Source of the DNA: Chryseobacterium viscerum
Lineage (GTDB): Bacteria > Bacteroidota > Bacteroidia > Flavobacteriales > Weeksellaceae
Direction: 5' to 3'
NCBI RefSeq assembly: GCF_002899945.2
Contig: NZ_PPEG02000002.1
Location: 248,001 to 312,000 of the forward strand
DNA: 64,000 nt
Positions 43,718 to 54,300 of the stretch are shown piece after piece. The translations under genes and the position numbers were made by a program. The notes under the pieces were generated by a model. The model was not told the origin of the DNA. It made no database searches and worked only from the letters and a program-made list of their open reading frames with translations. Within the stretch, counting starts at the first letter, position 1, and each line of letters starts with the position of its first letter.

Positions 43718-44085
43718 GAGAAAAAGTTGAATTGCTTCAGGTTTTATTAAGGCTGATTGTATAGGTGTTTACTGAGGCGTTTGTGTGGTCACAAAGAATT
43801 ACTTCAAATATAATAAGTATAGTGATAGAAAATCAATATGAAGTGAATTTTTCAGGAGACGTTCATTAGATAATTCAAATAGTATAAATGAGTTATGTTT
43901 TTATTATTTTTTGAAGAAAAAAAGAGCGTGTAAAGAAGGAAATGGAGAAAAAGGAGAATGTCTTAAGTTCTGAGAATATAAAATTCATAATATTCGATAA
44001 AAATTGACCATATATACTTTTTTATTTTTTCTTCTATTTTTTGTTTTGCTATGGGTTTCCGTAATAAAAAATATAGGTTAGATAT

Positions 44086-44093
44086 TATATTTG
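44086..44093 (+). promoter_or_regulatory. -7 promoter element of the orphan membrane gene
   Basis: TATATTTG is an exact TAnnTTTG match. It overlaps an upstream ATG (44091), which supports the later start at 44145. Confidence 0.45.
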
Positions 44094-44144
44094 TTTATTT
44101 ATAAACTTATTAATCTTAAAAGTAATTTTTTAAAAACAATTAAT

Positions 44145-44765
44145 ATGATAAACGGGCTATATAACTTTTTTAATGATTTCAGTAAACTATTTTATTGGTT
44201 ACTTCTGTTGACGAGCTGGTTTTTATCAGCTGATATTGTAGGTGTATTTTTTTTGAAAAAATCATTGGAAGAAATCTTTTCTGTAATACAGATTAGTGAT
44301 ATTATTATGATTTTTATTTTTCATACTCTGTTCATTCTTACCTCTTTAATTATTTATAAATCACTTGGCTTGGTAAGACTCGCTATGCCAAATGTTTTCA
44401 TTAAAGATAATAATATTGATTTTCAGAAAGGGAACTATAGGTATTCAGAGATACTTAACAAGGCTGTTAGGACTAATAATCAGACAATGTATAATTATTA
44501 TAAAGACAGTAAAAATGAAAACACTAGTCTGAAGAATCAAAAATATCTTTGCTTTGCCACTATTCTGTTGCTTATTTTAGCTGTTAGTTTAGAAGACAGC
44601 TATGTGAGATTAGCATTTGAAAATTATAATGATGATAGCTGGCTGAAAAGAATCATAATCTCAATAATTATAATTTTTGATTTATTAGGTTTGCTTGTTA
44701 TATTTCATGAAAATACTGATTCGGATTATACAGATATTCAGAAAGAAGAACCACTCAATAAATAA
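44145..44765 (+). CDS. Orphan AT-rich membrane protein, 206 aa
   Basis: Translation from the ATG giving MINGLYNF yields 206 aa with about four hydrophobic helices in two pairs (near WLLLLTSWFLSADIVGVFF and ILLLILAVSLED) separated by a charged cytoplasmic stretch. An ATG 54 bases upstream overlaps the -7 box and is unlikely. No family is recognised. The base composition is lower in GC than the surrounding core genes, suggesting transfer with the DUF262 gene. Confidence 0.65.
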   Translation: MINGLYNFFNDFSKLFYWLLLLTSWFLSADIVGVFFLKKSLEEIFSVIQISDIIMIFIFHTLFILTSLIIYKSLGLVRLAMPNVFIKDNNIDFQKGNYRYSEILNKAVRTNNQTMYNYYKDSKNENTSLKNQKYLCFATILLLILAVSLEDSYVRLAFENYNDDSWLKRIIISIIIIFDLLGLLVIFHENTDSDYTDIQKEEPLNK

Positions 44766-44769
44766 ATTT

Positions 44770-44801
44770 AAAAGTCCAAATGCTCTAACATTTGGACTTT
44801 T
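44770..44801. terminator. Bidirectional terminator ending the PKS operon and the orphan gene
   Basis: A perfect 13-bp stem AAAAGTCCAAATG / CATTTGGACTTTT with a 6-base loop lies between the convergent stops. Confidence 0.9.
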
Positions 44802-44844
44802 GAATTTTATGTGATGTTAATGAAAGTTTCAAATCCTTGATATA

Positions 44845-45396
44845 CTATTGATTTAAGTCTACAACAACAGTCTGTGTTCGTTTACACATCCACCTCCTCA
44901 ATCTCCACACTGGCAGATACACAAAAATCACAGACAAAATTCCCGCCAGTATTCCCACTACCACAGCCATTGCTGTAGCATCCAGCTTATAATCTTTTGA
45001 GAAATTATACTGCCCTATAAAGAGTAGGGAGAGTACTAATGAACCTGTAATCAGACCGTGTAGGATGCTTAGCTTGGTCATCAATTTTTTAATATTCAGC
45101 TGTTCGTCTACGGTAAACTCTATGGCTTCCTGGCTGGCGGCATCTGTTACTCTTTTGAGGATATCAATGGTAAGGACTACCGGGAGGAAAATAGCCATCG
45201 GAAGGGTAAGACGGGCCAGGTTTTGGGTTCCTGAAAAGAAATGGGTATAGCCTAATTCCTTAAAGCTGGCATAGGCGATAATGAAATTAAAAAATACATT
45301 CGGAAGGACATAATAAATCGTACGCTTGATGAGAAAGCGTTTGAGGGTGGTTTTCTTGATGGGTTTTGGCTTTGGAGGCTTTATTTTAAATTTCAT
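44845..45396 (-). CDS. Membrane protein at the end of the PKS operon, 183 aa
   Basis: Four hydrophobic segments (near YYVLPNVFFNFIIAYASF, LPMAIFLPVVLTIDIL, ILHGLITGSLVLSLLFI and VVVGILAGILSVIFVYLPVW) and a very basic N-terminus (MKFKIKPPKPKPIKKTTLK). The family is unrecognised. The start overlaps the upstream gene by 4 bp, so it belongs to the same operon and may help place or export the product. Confidence 0.7.
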   Translation of the reverse strand: MKFKIKPPKPKPIKKTTLKRFLIKRTIYYVLPNVFFNFIIAYASFKELGYTHFFSGTQNLARLTLPMAIFLPVVLTIDILKRVTDAASQEAIEFTVDEQLNIKKLMTKLSILHGLITGSLVLSLLFIGQYNFSKDYKLDATAMAVVVGILAGILSVIFVYLPVWRLRRWMCKRTQTVVVDLNQ

Positions 45397-46646
45397 AGAG
45401 AGGTGGTCAATAGCTCGATGGCTTTATCTTTTATCAGATGGGCTTCCTCTTTGGGAAGAAAATTTTCATTGGACATGAAGGTGAAGTCCATTTGCTGGTT
45501 ATATGTACTGGTTACTAAAGTGTTCGAGTTCAGCCATGGAAAAGCTACGGTAGGACTGATCACCGTTTCCAGTTTGAAGTTCTTATAATCATTCGGGATA
45601 TTTACCTTTCCCATATTGGATAAGGTCACATCATGCCCGCCTTCGCTGGATTTCAGCATATTGATCATGCGGTCCACAATGGGGTGCATATGTTCACCCA
45701 TCCACAGGAGTTCGCGGGCTTCCATCTTGTTGATTTTCTCCGTAAGGTCTTTTTTGATCTGCTTGGCATTGTTCAGAATGTCCTTGCTGTCTTTTTTTAT
45801 GGAAAGCTCTACCGTTGGGGCAAAAGCAAATAAATGATCTTCTTTGATTTCCGGAATAAAGTGGCGCACATCTACAGGGCTGATCACCTTACCTTTGGCA
45901 CGGTCTCCCTGAACATCCCGGAAAGCTTGCATTACAGAAGAACACAGCAAAGCATGTACGGAAATTCCGTTGGCTTTACATTTTTCAGTGATAAACTTTG
46001 TATCTTCAGGAGTCATTTTCCAGTGAATGGCGTAGTTTTCCCCAAGATTTCTCTTTTTACTTTTTCGCTGGATAGAAAAGAATATCCTTGCGAACAGCAA
46101 ATAGAGGCTGGCCTTATATTTTTTAATTCCTGTATTAAAATCCGAAGGCAAGAAATCATTCACAGATTCAAAAGCAATATAAGGAATTAAGGGTGAATAA
46201 GGATTATCCAGCAAAGCAAGAAGTTCGCGCATTAAGGTCACTCCGGTTGTCCCGTCGGAAATGCAATGAGGAATGATCCAAAGGATCTCGGAAGCATCCT
46301 GTCCCTTTATCCACACCACTTCGACCAATGGTTTTTTGGACTCTTCAAACAGCTTAAACCATCCGTTTTCAGATTCTTTAAACCAATCTTCGTCTGTTTT
46401 CCTTTCCACAATACGGAGTGGAATAGGTTCAATATCCTTTTGCCCTACAAAAAGAGGATAACGTCCGCTTTTGTGTTCAATAGTTGCTCTCAGCATCGGA
46501 TGTTTCTGCTGGATTTTAACTAAGGCTATTTTAAAAGTTTCCTCAGAAATCTGTCCGTTTATTTTTGCGGTATAAACACAGTTTAAAGGCGTTTCAGGAT
46601 CTACATACATGATCCTTTCCACCATCATTAAAGGTCTTTTGATCAT
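45393..46646 (-). CDS. Condensation-domain acyltransferase (PapA-like), second copy
   Basis: A free-standing condensation-fold protein of 417 aa. The catalytic motif is IIPHCISDGTTG (HHxxxDG with the second, catalytic His kept and the first replaced by Pro). The N-terminus NCVYTAKINGQISEETF and the QKHPMLRATIEH helix match this family, which transfers acyl groups to hydroxyls or amines. It is a paralogue of the next gene upstream and overlaps it by 4 bp, so two acylations of one product are likely. Confidence 0.85.
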   Translation of the reverse strand: MIKRPLMMVERIMYVDPETPLNCVYTAKINGQISEETFKIALVKIQQKHPMLRATIEHKSGRYPLFVGQKDIEPIPLRIVERKTDEDWFKESENGWFKLFEESKKPLVEVVWIKGQDASEILWIIPHCISDGTTGVTLMRELLALLDNPYSPLIPYIAFESVNDFLPSDFNTGIKKYKASLYLLFARIFFSIQRKSKKRNLGENYAIHWKMTPEDTKFITEKCKANGISVHALLCSSVMQAFRDVQGDRAKGKVISPVDVRHFIPEIKEDHLFAFAPTVELSIKKDSKDILNNAKQIKKDLTEKINKMEARELLWMGEHMHPIVDRMINMLKSSEGGHDVTLSNMGKVNIPNDYKNFKLETVISPTVAFPWLNSNTLVTSTYNQQMDFTFMSNENFLPKEEAHLIKDKAIELLTTSL

Positions 46647-47926
46647 GATACTGCTGTCTTTTTAACTTGTGAATAAATCGTCCTCAGAACCTCATCACGG
46701 ATGGCTGTTACTTCAGTATAAGGTAAATAGCCTTCGCTTCCCATGATTGAAAAATCCATTCTTCCACGGAAGGTAGAAACCACCAGAGTAGTGGTATTTC
46801 CCAACGGACCAATTACCGATGGACTGAAGATCGTTTCTACGGTAAACTCTTTATACTCATGGGGAATCTGAAGAGGTCCCAGATTAGAAAACATACAGTC
46901 GTTGGATGATTTTCCGTTCTTTAACAGCCTGGTGAAACTTTTCAGTGCATCATGCCCAGATTCCATCACCATCATAGTGATATACGGATCCAGTTTTGAG
47001 GCCTTTTGTTCAACAGATTTCTGCATTGCACGGAGATTCTCTGTAAAGCTTAGCTTTTCATCATAAGAAATCACGATCATCAGCCCGAAAGCGAAGATAT
47101 GATCTTCTTTAACCTGCTTGGCAAAACGTCTGATGTCTACCGGACAGGAAACTTTGTTGAAGGACTTTTTACCCCTCACTTTTTTAAATGCATGCAATAG
47201 TGTTACACTCAAAAATGTATTGACGGTAATTTCCTGGGATTTGCAATAAGCGATTACTTCCTGACTTGTCTTTTCATCCAGCTTTCCATGGATCAGATAG
47301 TCATTCTGTCTTTCAACAGGTTTTTTGTTTACCGGAAGCCATTTGATGGCAGTAGCTGCCAGTCTTCCGATAAATCTGGCTTTCAGTTTCTGTCTGCGGC
47401 TGTTCAGAATATGGGCCGGAACTACATCTTCGATGCCTAAGATTGGGTTTTCTATCCCGATATTGGCAGCCGGATTGTCCAGTACGATGAGAAATTCTTT
47501 TAAAAAGGCCATTGCAGAACCACCATCGCAAAGACAATGGTGGAACGCAAACAGCATGTCTGAAACGTCTTCTCCTTTGATCCAAATAAACCGGATCAGT
47601 GGTAGTTTTTCGTAATTAAAGGTGGTGTTCCATTCTTTCCTGGATTCTTCCTGCCACTGATCTTCACTTTGCCTGGTGATAATTCTTACAGGAATAGAAA
47701 TAGGTTTTTCAGGAACATTAAACCAAGGAATATTTTTTTCATCATGGCTGATTAATGCTTTCAGCCATGGGTGTTTATTTTGGATCCGGGCCAAAGCCTG
47801 CTGGATATCTTTTAATGTAAAGGTACCTCTCAGTCTGAACGGAATGACCGCGTTAAAAGGTTCTGTTCCATCCCCTAATAACATACGTTCTCCAAATAGC
47901 AATCTTCTTTTTATTGTTTGATTCAT
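46643..47926 (-). CDS. Condensation-domain acyltransferase (PapA-like), first copy
   Basis: The protein has 427 aa, with the motif FAFHHCLCDGGSAMAF, the full HHxxxDG. QNKHPWLKALISH and an FRGRMDFSIMGSEGY-type C-terminal segment are also present. It is homologous to its downstream neighbour, showing local duplication. It begins 3 bp after the glycosyltransferase stop, so it is tightly coupled to it; acylation of a sugar or of the polyketide hydroxyl is inferred. Confidence 0.87.
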   Translation of the reverse strand: MNQTIKRRLLFGERMLLGDGTEPFNAVIPFRLRGTFTLKDIQQALARIQNKHPWLKALISHDEKNIPWFNVPEKPISIPVRIITRQSEDQWQEESRKEWNTTFNYEKLPLIRFIWIKGEDVSDMLFAFHHCLCDGGSAMAFLKEFLIVLDNPAANIGIENPILGIEDVVPAHILNSRRQKLKARFIGRLAATAIKWLPVNKKPVERQNDYLIHGKLDEKTSQEVIAYCKSQEITVNTFLSVTLLHAFKKVRGKKSFNKVSCPVDIRRFAKQVKEDHIFAFGLMIVISYDEKLSFTENLRAMQKSVEQKASKLDPYITMMVMESGHDALKSFTRLLKNGKSSNDCMFSNLGPLQIPHEYKEFTVETIFSPSVIGPLGNTTTLVVSTFRGRMDFSIMGSEGYLPYTEVTAIRDEVLRTIYSQVKKTAVS

Positions 47927-47929
47927 AGG

Positions 47930-50332
47930 CTACACTGAAGCTAGTGTTGAATGTTCGTGTACAAAATTTTCTAACAGTTCTACTGCTTTGTCATTTCCTC
48001 CGGCAAGGGTAAATGTATTGCGGACTTCCTGAGCGGCGGCTCTGTATTTAGGATTTTCCAACAATTCAAAAACCGTTTCACGAAGCGCATCTACACGCAG
48101 TCTTTTGTATCGGATGCTGATTCCGCAGCCTGCCTGCTCAATCAGTTTTGCAATATGGAAATGATCATACGCGATGGGAGTGATCAGCATCGGTAAACCA
48201 TTACGGAAAGTATCATTAACGGTATTGAAACCACCGTGGCAAATTACCATATCCATTTGCTGCATCACCGCAGATTGAGGGACGAAGCTGTTCACAATAA
48301 AATTGTCCGGCCACTCTTCAAAGATTTCCGGTGGAGTAGCGGCAATCACGGTTACAGGCTGGTCCTTAAATGCTGCGATAATCTTTTCAAAGAATGCCTT
48401 TCTGATATCTACCAATAGTGTTCCCAATGATACAAAGATCTTTTGAGTGGTAGAGGCATTCAGTTTATCCCAGTCAAATGGGGCGTCGTTCGGACGGCCT
48501 TTTACAGGACCTACAAATTTCATATGAGAAGGAACCGTTTCAAAACCTGCAAATGCCTGCGAAGTAAACACCATATTCAGTTTATGAGAATGGATGTAAA
48601 TACCTTCTTCATGGATGCCTACTTCTTTTTGTAAGTCTTTGATCAGGTTTTGCTGCCATTCCCAGATTTTAGGAGCACTTTTTTCCGTATCTCCCATGAC
48701 ATCTGGTGGTACTGGAGTAGTGGTTACACAAGGAATATTGTTTTTATGAGCGAAAAGAGCCCCTCCGAAAGTGATACAGTCATTCACGATCACATCAGGC
48801 ATCCAGCTTTCTGTCAGTCTGGTTAATCCCGGCATCATCATTTTTGCAAAAGGAACATACGTTTCTTCTAATGCGAGTTTCATCACTTCAGGTCCTGAGC
48901 ACGCTGGTCCGTCATCCTGTCTTTTTAAAATACGGGCAATTTCCTCCTGATACGGAACAAGATCTTCTTCAGGATAGAAATAAGATCCTCCCTCCGGAAT
49001 ATGTTTGCTGTCTAAAGGCGTAATTCCGAACCATTTTACTTCATGACCACGGGCAATCAGACTTGCTCCCACACTTAATGTAGGGCTTACATGTCCGAAA
49101 AATGGAGGGATAACGAATAAAAACTTAGAGGGTTTTTCAGGTTTTGAAGCTTTCAATATCGCTTGTTCCAATAAATTGGCTGCAGTAGCTGAACCTCCGG
49201 CTTCCACAAAAGACTGTCCCACTTTCTGAGCCGCTTCTTTGTAGCTAGGATTATTCAGAATTTGCTGTACAGCTTCTCTCAGGTGATTTCCTTTAAATCG
49301 GTTAAAATTAAGACGTTCACCCGCTTCTGTACGCACAACACGTCCCGCTACATGGGATTGGTCATACGCAATCGGGATCACTACCAAAGGAATACCGTGT
49401 GATAATGTTTCAGAAACGGTATTGTGACCGCCATGGCAAACCACACCGTCTAGATGAGGTAACAGATCCAATTGTGGAACCTGCTGATAGACCATAAAGT
49501 TGTCCGGCCATTGCTCAAAAAGCTGTGGATCGGAAACGAGAACAACGGTTAAATCTTCATCTTTAAAGGCATCAATTACCTTTTGGAAAAATGCTTTTTT
49601 ATGATCGTGATCGAAGGTAGTGCCAATACTTACCAGGATCTTTTTATTGTTTTTGCTTTTTAATTTTTCCCAATCGAATTCACATGAGATACGTCTTTCG
49701 GTAAGAACCGGACCTGTGAATTGGTATTGAGAAGGCAGATCCTCCATTTCCCCAAAGAAATAATTGGAGGTTAAAACAAGAGTCAGCAGATCTGAAGTCG
49801 CCAGGGAGCGTTCTTCATTGACTCCTAATTCTTTTTGTAGTGCCACAATTTGATTTACTTCCCATTCATGTACTTTTGGCAGCTCATTCATGATTTTAAT
49901 CGCAGCCGGAGCAGTAACGGAAGTGGCATAAGGAATTCCAAGAGCTTTCGCTGCAACCGGGGCTGCAAACAACTGATGGTCTCCGATAATCAAATCAGGT
50001 TGATATGTTTTTAATAAAGAAACAACACCTTTATAGCAATGTCTGTTCAGCGGGATAAGAACCTCTTCATAAAGGAACTTAACGCTGTCTATGCCGTACA
50101 CTACTTTTTTGGAAATAATATCCAGATATTGTTCACTTTCTTTCTTTTCTTCGTCGGTCTGATCGTATTGGATCAGTAATAATTTTCCCCCCTCGGGAAG
50201 TTTAGCCTCTAAAGTCGGGTCAAGGCTGATCCAGGCTACTTCATGTCCTCTTTCCAGCAGAGTAGCACCGATGCTTAGGGTAGGGTTGACATGTCCTGTC
50301 AATGGTGGAACTATAAATGCAAATTTAGCCAT
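47930..50332 (-). CDS. Tandem-fused double glycosyltransferase (MGT/UGT type)
   Basis: The protein has 800 aa, made of two complete GT-B glycosyltransferases of the MGT/UGT family. Domain 1 (about 1-400) has PPLTGHVNPTLSIGATLLER at the N-lobe and VCHGGHNTVSETLSHGIPLV at the donor site; domain 2 (about 403-795) has PPFFGHVSPTLSVGASLIAR and ICHGGFNTVNDTFRNGLPML. The usual single protein is about 400 aa. The fusion follows a gene duplication and would add two sugars. Its start overlaps the hydrolase gene by 8 bp. Confidence 0.9.
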   Translation of the reverse strand: MAKFAFIVPPLTGHVNPTLSIGATLLERGHEVAWISLDPTLEAKLPEGGKLLLIQYDQTDEEKKESEQYLDIISKKVVYGIDSVKFLYEEVLIPLNRHCYKGVVSLLKTYQPDLIIGDHQLFAAPVAAKALGIPYATSVTAPAAIKIMNELPKVHEWEVNQIVALQKELGVNEERSLATSDLLTLVLTSNYFFGEMEDLPSQYQFTGPVLTERRISCEFDWEKLKSKNNKKILVSIGTTFDHDHKKAFFQKVIDAFKDEDLTVVLVSDPQLFEQWPDNFMVYQQVPQLDLLPHLDGVVCHGGHNTVSETLSHGIPLVVIPIAYDQSHVAGRVVRTEAGERLNFNRFKGNHLREAVQQILNNPSYKEAAQKVGQSFVEAGGSATAANLLEQAILKASKPEKPSKFLFVIPPFFGHVSPTLSVGASLIARGHEVKWFGITPLDSKHIPEGGSYFYPEEDLVPYQEEIARILKRQDDGPACSGPEVMKLALEETYVPFAKMMMPGLTRLTESWMPDVIVNDCITFGGALFAHKNNIPCVTTTPVPPDVMGDTEKSAPKIWEWQQNLIKDLQKEVGIHEEGIYIHSHKLNMVFTSQAFAGFETVPSHMKFVGPVKGRPNDAPFDWDKLNASTTQKIFVSLGTLLVDIRKAFFEKIIAAFKDQPVTVIAATPPEIFEEWPDNFIVNSFVPQSAVMQQMDMVICHGGFNTVNDTFRNGLPMLITPIAYDHFHIAKLIEQAGCGISIRYKRLRVDALRETVFELLENPKYRAAAQEVRNTFTLAGGNDKAVELLENFVHEHSTLASV

Positions 50333-51107
50333 GGTTTTGTGTTAAAATTTTAGATAAAAATTGAGAGATCGTTTCAGCAATGAGCTGAGGTTCCTGGATA
50401 GGAATATTGTGATCCCCTGGGATTAATTCAAGTTCAGACTGGCTGATTTGAGACTGCAGCCACTCACCGGTAGGCCTGCAGTTGGAATCAGCGCCATAAA
50501 GCAATAAAGTGGAAGCTGTCAATCCATTGAAATTAGCTTCATCAAGAAAATGTTTTTCCCTGATCATATCCGCTTTTATGCTGGTCTGATTAAACAGAAA
50601 TTCATACATACGATGGTTCTTTTCCATTTGTCTTTTGCCCATCTGTACTTTGGTGGTATCTGTAAAATTGGCTACATAATGCTCAAGGAATTCTTTGCTG
50701 TATTCATCAATGATGTTACGGGCTTTTTCGTCCTGAGGATCCGGAGCTTCCATCACCACGAGCTGATTCACGCGGTCAGGATATTCTAATGCTGTTTTTA
50801 ATGCGATAAGACCTCCGAAGCTATAGCCGACAAGGTGTACTTTTTCCAGTTGAAGGTAATCTATTAAACCCATCAGATCGGATGACATATTGTCAAGGTC
50901 GTACCCATCCAAAAAGCGTTCACTCATACCGTGGCTTTTCAGATCGTACATCACCACATGGAAATGCTTTGCCAGCACAGGGGCAATATTAAAATAATAA
51001 ATGGACAGGTTACTGAACATACCGTGGATGAGTACCACGGTTTGTTCGGCTCCTTTGTTGAGTTCCTGTATATGAACTTGTCTGTTATTGACAGTGATTA
51101 TTGGCAT
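50325..51107 (-). CDS. Alpha/beta hydrolase (candidate product-releasing thioesterase)
   Basis: The protein has 260 aa. The oxyanion region is VVLIHGMFSNLS, the nucleophile elbow is HLVGYSFGGLIAL (Ser), and a C-terminal His is in ELIPGDHNIP. It is cytoplasmic, with no signal peptide. In the operon it follows the ACP gene by overlap, and the PKS proteins have no thioesterase domain, so it could release the polyketide from the carrier. Confidence 0.85.
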   Translation of the reverse strand: MPIITVNNRQVHIQELNKGAEQTVVLIHGMFSNLSIYYFNIAPVLAKHFHVVMYDLKSHGMSERFLDGYDLDNMSSDLMGLIDYLQLEKVHLVGYSFGGLIALKTALEYPDRVNQLVVMEAPDPQDEKARNIIDEYSKEFLEHYVANFTDTTKVQMGKRQMEKNHRMYEFLFNQTSIKADMIREKHFLDEANFNGLTASTLLLYGADSNCRPTGEWLQSQISQSELELIPGDHNIPIQEPQLIAETISQFLSKILTQNHG

Positions 51108-51397
51108 TCGTAGATATAATTGATGATCATACTAAGGTCAAGATTGATCAGCTGGTCAAGATCCATAGATGATAACCAACCTGTAAAGTCGATCTGATCG
51201 CCAAAATGCGCCTTGATCTTTTCGGAGAAAGAGACAATCTCGATGCTGTCCATTTCAAGATCTTTGGTAAATGAACTTTCAGGAGTAATATCCATCTCTT
51301 CTACAAATTCAGCACCTATCACTTCAGTAATAAAACCTTTTAATAAAGTAAAAAGTTCTTCGTGGTTCATTTTTAATGTTGCGTTTACAGTGTCCAT
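51098..51397 (-). CDS. Free-standing acyl carrier protein
   Basis: The protein has 99 aa, with the phosphopantetheine-attachment motif DLEMDSIEIVSFSEKI (Ser51). It overlaps the PKS gene upstream by 13 bp and the hydrolase gene downstream by 10 bp. It provides a carrier separate from the two ACP domains in the large PKS. The first ATG may extend the N-terminus by nine residues (MDTVNATLK) before MNHEELFTLL. Confidence 0.9.
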   Translation of the reverse strand: MDTVNATLKMNHEELFTLLKGFITEVIGAEFVEEMDITPESSFTKDLEMDSIEIVSFSEKIKAHFGDQIDFTGWLSSMDLDQLINLDLSMIINYIYECQ

Positions 51398-54300
51398 CCG
51401 ATAATATAATTTTTATGTTTAATAGTTTTGATTTCAATGTTGTTGATCCACAAGTGATCGTCTTTTATCACTTCGACTTCGAAGGCTTTAGGGTTTCCTT
51501 TCAGTCCTGTTCCCATGAATTTTCCGTAAGCTTCTTTTGCTACCCAGAAACGGGTGGTCCATTCTGCCTGATCTCTGTCTTTTAATAAGGCTAATTCTTT
51601 GTCGGTAAATACCATGTCGTAGAATCCTGAGCTGCGTTCTTCCATCAGTTCCATATCGATTCCTACAGATTTTCCATATCTGGCGATCCCTACGGCTTCT
51701 TTTCCTTTGTGAGCTAAAGAAATATGGATGTCTTCTGTAAAATCACTGATGAGGTAAGGTTTCCCCACTTCATCGGAACGGATTTCAAAAGTAATCGGGA
51801 AGCAGGCATGATTTTTTTCCTGACGAAGAAGGTTTCTTACGGCATCTTTCACCGCTACACGGCTTACCATCCAGTTTTTCTTCTTGTTGGGTAATAGCTG
51901 CTGGTGATGCTGTTTTTCCGTTTGGTTGAAATATCTTTTAAGGATAAAATCCCATGAAGCGACTCTGGTATACGCCTGGTGGAAAAAGAATACTTCAGGA
52001 GCAATCTCCTCCGAAAGACGGTTGTGCAGCGGTGACATGGAAACATTCCATAAGGGAGCATCAATCTCCAGTCTTCTGTTCTGCCATCCGGTAATCGCGC
52101 ACCATACTTTTCCGTCTCTTTTCAGGATGATATCTGCGATGGCAAATTCATCATTAAGCTCGGTCAGCATACAGGTGCATTCAAAAACACCTTCCTGATC
52201 ATGCATGTCTCCAAAGAATTCAATATCTCTGATTTTTACAGGGAATGCAATACGATCTTTCACCAAAGTAAGCTGAAGCCAAAGCCCGAATAGCTGTCCT
52301 GCATTGTCCAGTAAAGAGCCTTTTCCGCCGTTTCCTTTGATTTTTCCTACGATTCCTTTGTCTCCAACGGCTGAAATTTCAGTAATTCCCTGGTACTTAT
52401 CTCCATGGAACATGTGCATGTCATAGATTTCTTCAGGGGTTCTTTCGATAGGTAAAAGATTACCGATGGAAAGATTGAAAGTGGGTGTTGGAACTGGAGA
52501 GGTCTTTAAGATTACTTCTGCATTCGCAAAGTTTTCAATATCCAGGTAAGCATGGTTGGTACCACGCCATTCTCCTTTTACGGTTTTTTCGAAAGGTTTG
52601 GCTACATTCATCCATTGGAATACACTTACATTCATGATTTTATGTACCAATGTTCCCGGAATTTCAGCTTCTGCAATTTCTGCCAGTTGTTCGAATATCA
52701 TGGTCATTGGAATGACCGGTTCCATATCGGCTACATGAGCCCATCCTTTAGGCTGTCTCAATAAGCTGTGATCGATCAGGTAAGGATGACTTTCCAGTGT
52801 GACGTATAAGTCTTTTGAGAAGGTTGTGCTTCTTACTGGTTTTGGAGCTGAATGGGTTACAGGTGCAGGTCTTTGTATTGTAATTTCCGGACGGTTTTGG
52901 AATAAAGTGAGTACTTCTTCCTGCATACGGATCATATCGGTAACATTGTCCTGGAATGCCTGTACCAGCGGATGACCGCTTTTTGTGGCAATTGCTGAAG
53001 CAGTTGCGGTATATTGTTTTGGCGTATCAAATGATTGAGCCATCGCTTTCACTTCTTTAAAATTACGGATAATAGGAGAACCTAACTCCAGTTTAATGCC
53101 TTTTCCTGATGCTCTTTTCGTATGATTCTGAATCTCCAGAAAGTCAAGGGCAATCGTTTTTCCTTCTACAAATAATGAAGCTACAACACGCTGTAATTGT
53201 GCTAATGCAGAACGGGTAGGAACGCTGGAAGCAATTGTACTGAAGGCTTTTCCTTTTAAGGTATCATCAATAAATCCGATCAGCCCTCCGGTACCCACCT
53301 GAATGAACACTCTGGCGCCTTCTTCGTATAATCTATCTATCAGTTCACGGAAACGAACAGGCTGAACCAAATGCTCGGCACTCAGTTTTCTGATCGCTGC
53401 CTGATCTGCAGGATAAGGTTCTAATGTGGTAGCAGACCACAATGGTATTTTTGTCTGCTGGAACTGTGCTTTTTCCATTCCTGCAAGGATCACATCCAGC
53501 TTATCTGCGATAAATGGAGAGTGAAATCCGGATTGGAACGGCAATACCTGATGGAAGATCTGATTTGCTTTTAACAAAGGAACCAATTCATCCAAAGCAG
53601 CATTGCTTCCGCAAAGAATCACCTGATTAGGGCAGTTGTCATTGGAAACATAAAGATTTGAAATTTCAGCAATAAAAGGTTTTATGACATCAATTCCGGC
53701 TCCTATGGCGATGAATTTTGAATCTTTTAATTCAAAAGTTTCAGGATTCAGCACATCAATTAAGGCTTTTACAGAATTGGCTTCCGCTAATTCTGAAGAG
53801 TAACCTGCCAGCCATTCTCCTAAACTGTGTCCTGCATTCATATCAGGAATAATTCCCAGTTTTTTTAATGAATTATCAAGGATACTGCAGTTGTTGAAGA
53901 TGTTTAAAGCATCGGTTAAAAGACCTTCACCTTCTGTTTCGATAGGAGCTGTCAGTCCAAAATAACGACTCACACTATCTACTTCACCTTTTGCAAGACC
54001 ATCTAAACCAGGAAATACAAAGGCTACTTTTCCGCCATCTTTTAATAATGGGGTAGAGGTATACCAGATATCCTGTTTGTTTTTCCAAGTAAGGTTTTTG
54101 GAAACAATTTTAATCGCTTTTTCTACTCTTGCAGGGGTAGGATCGAATATCACAACCCTGAAATCTCCTTCACCAATGGTCGTTTCATTATTTTGTAATG
54201 CTGAAAGCAATTCTTCGTGGGTAGGTCTTGCCAATATCAATACATGATCTTTTTTCGGCATATCATAGCCTTCCAAAACAACGTGTGCATTGATTCCTCC

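Larger units (their letters stand above)
43517..44144. other. AT-rich gap between DUF262 gene and orphan membrane gene
   Basis: No coding frame is convincing. It contains a terminator-like hairpin AGCACG / CGTGCT (43696-43713) with an A-run on the plus strand, so it reads as a minus-strand terminator with no evident gene before it. A perfect -7 box lies at 44086-44093. Confidence 0.5.
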
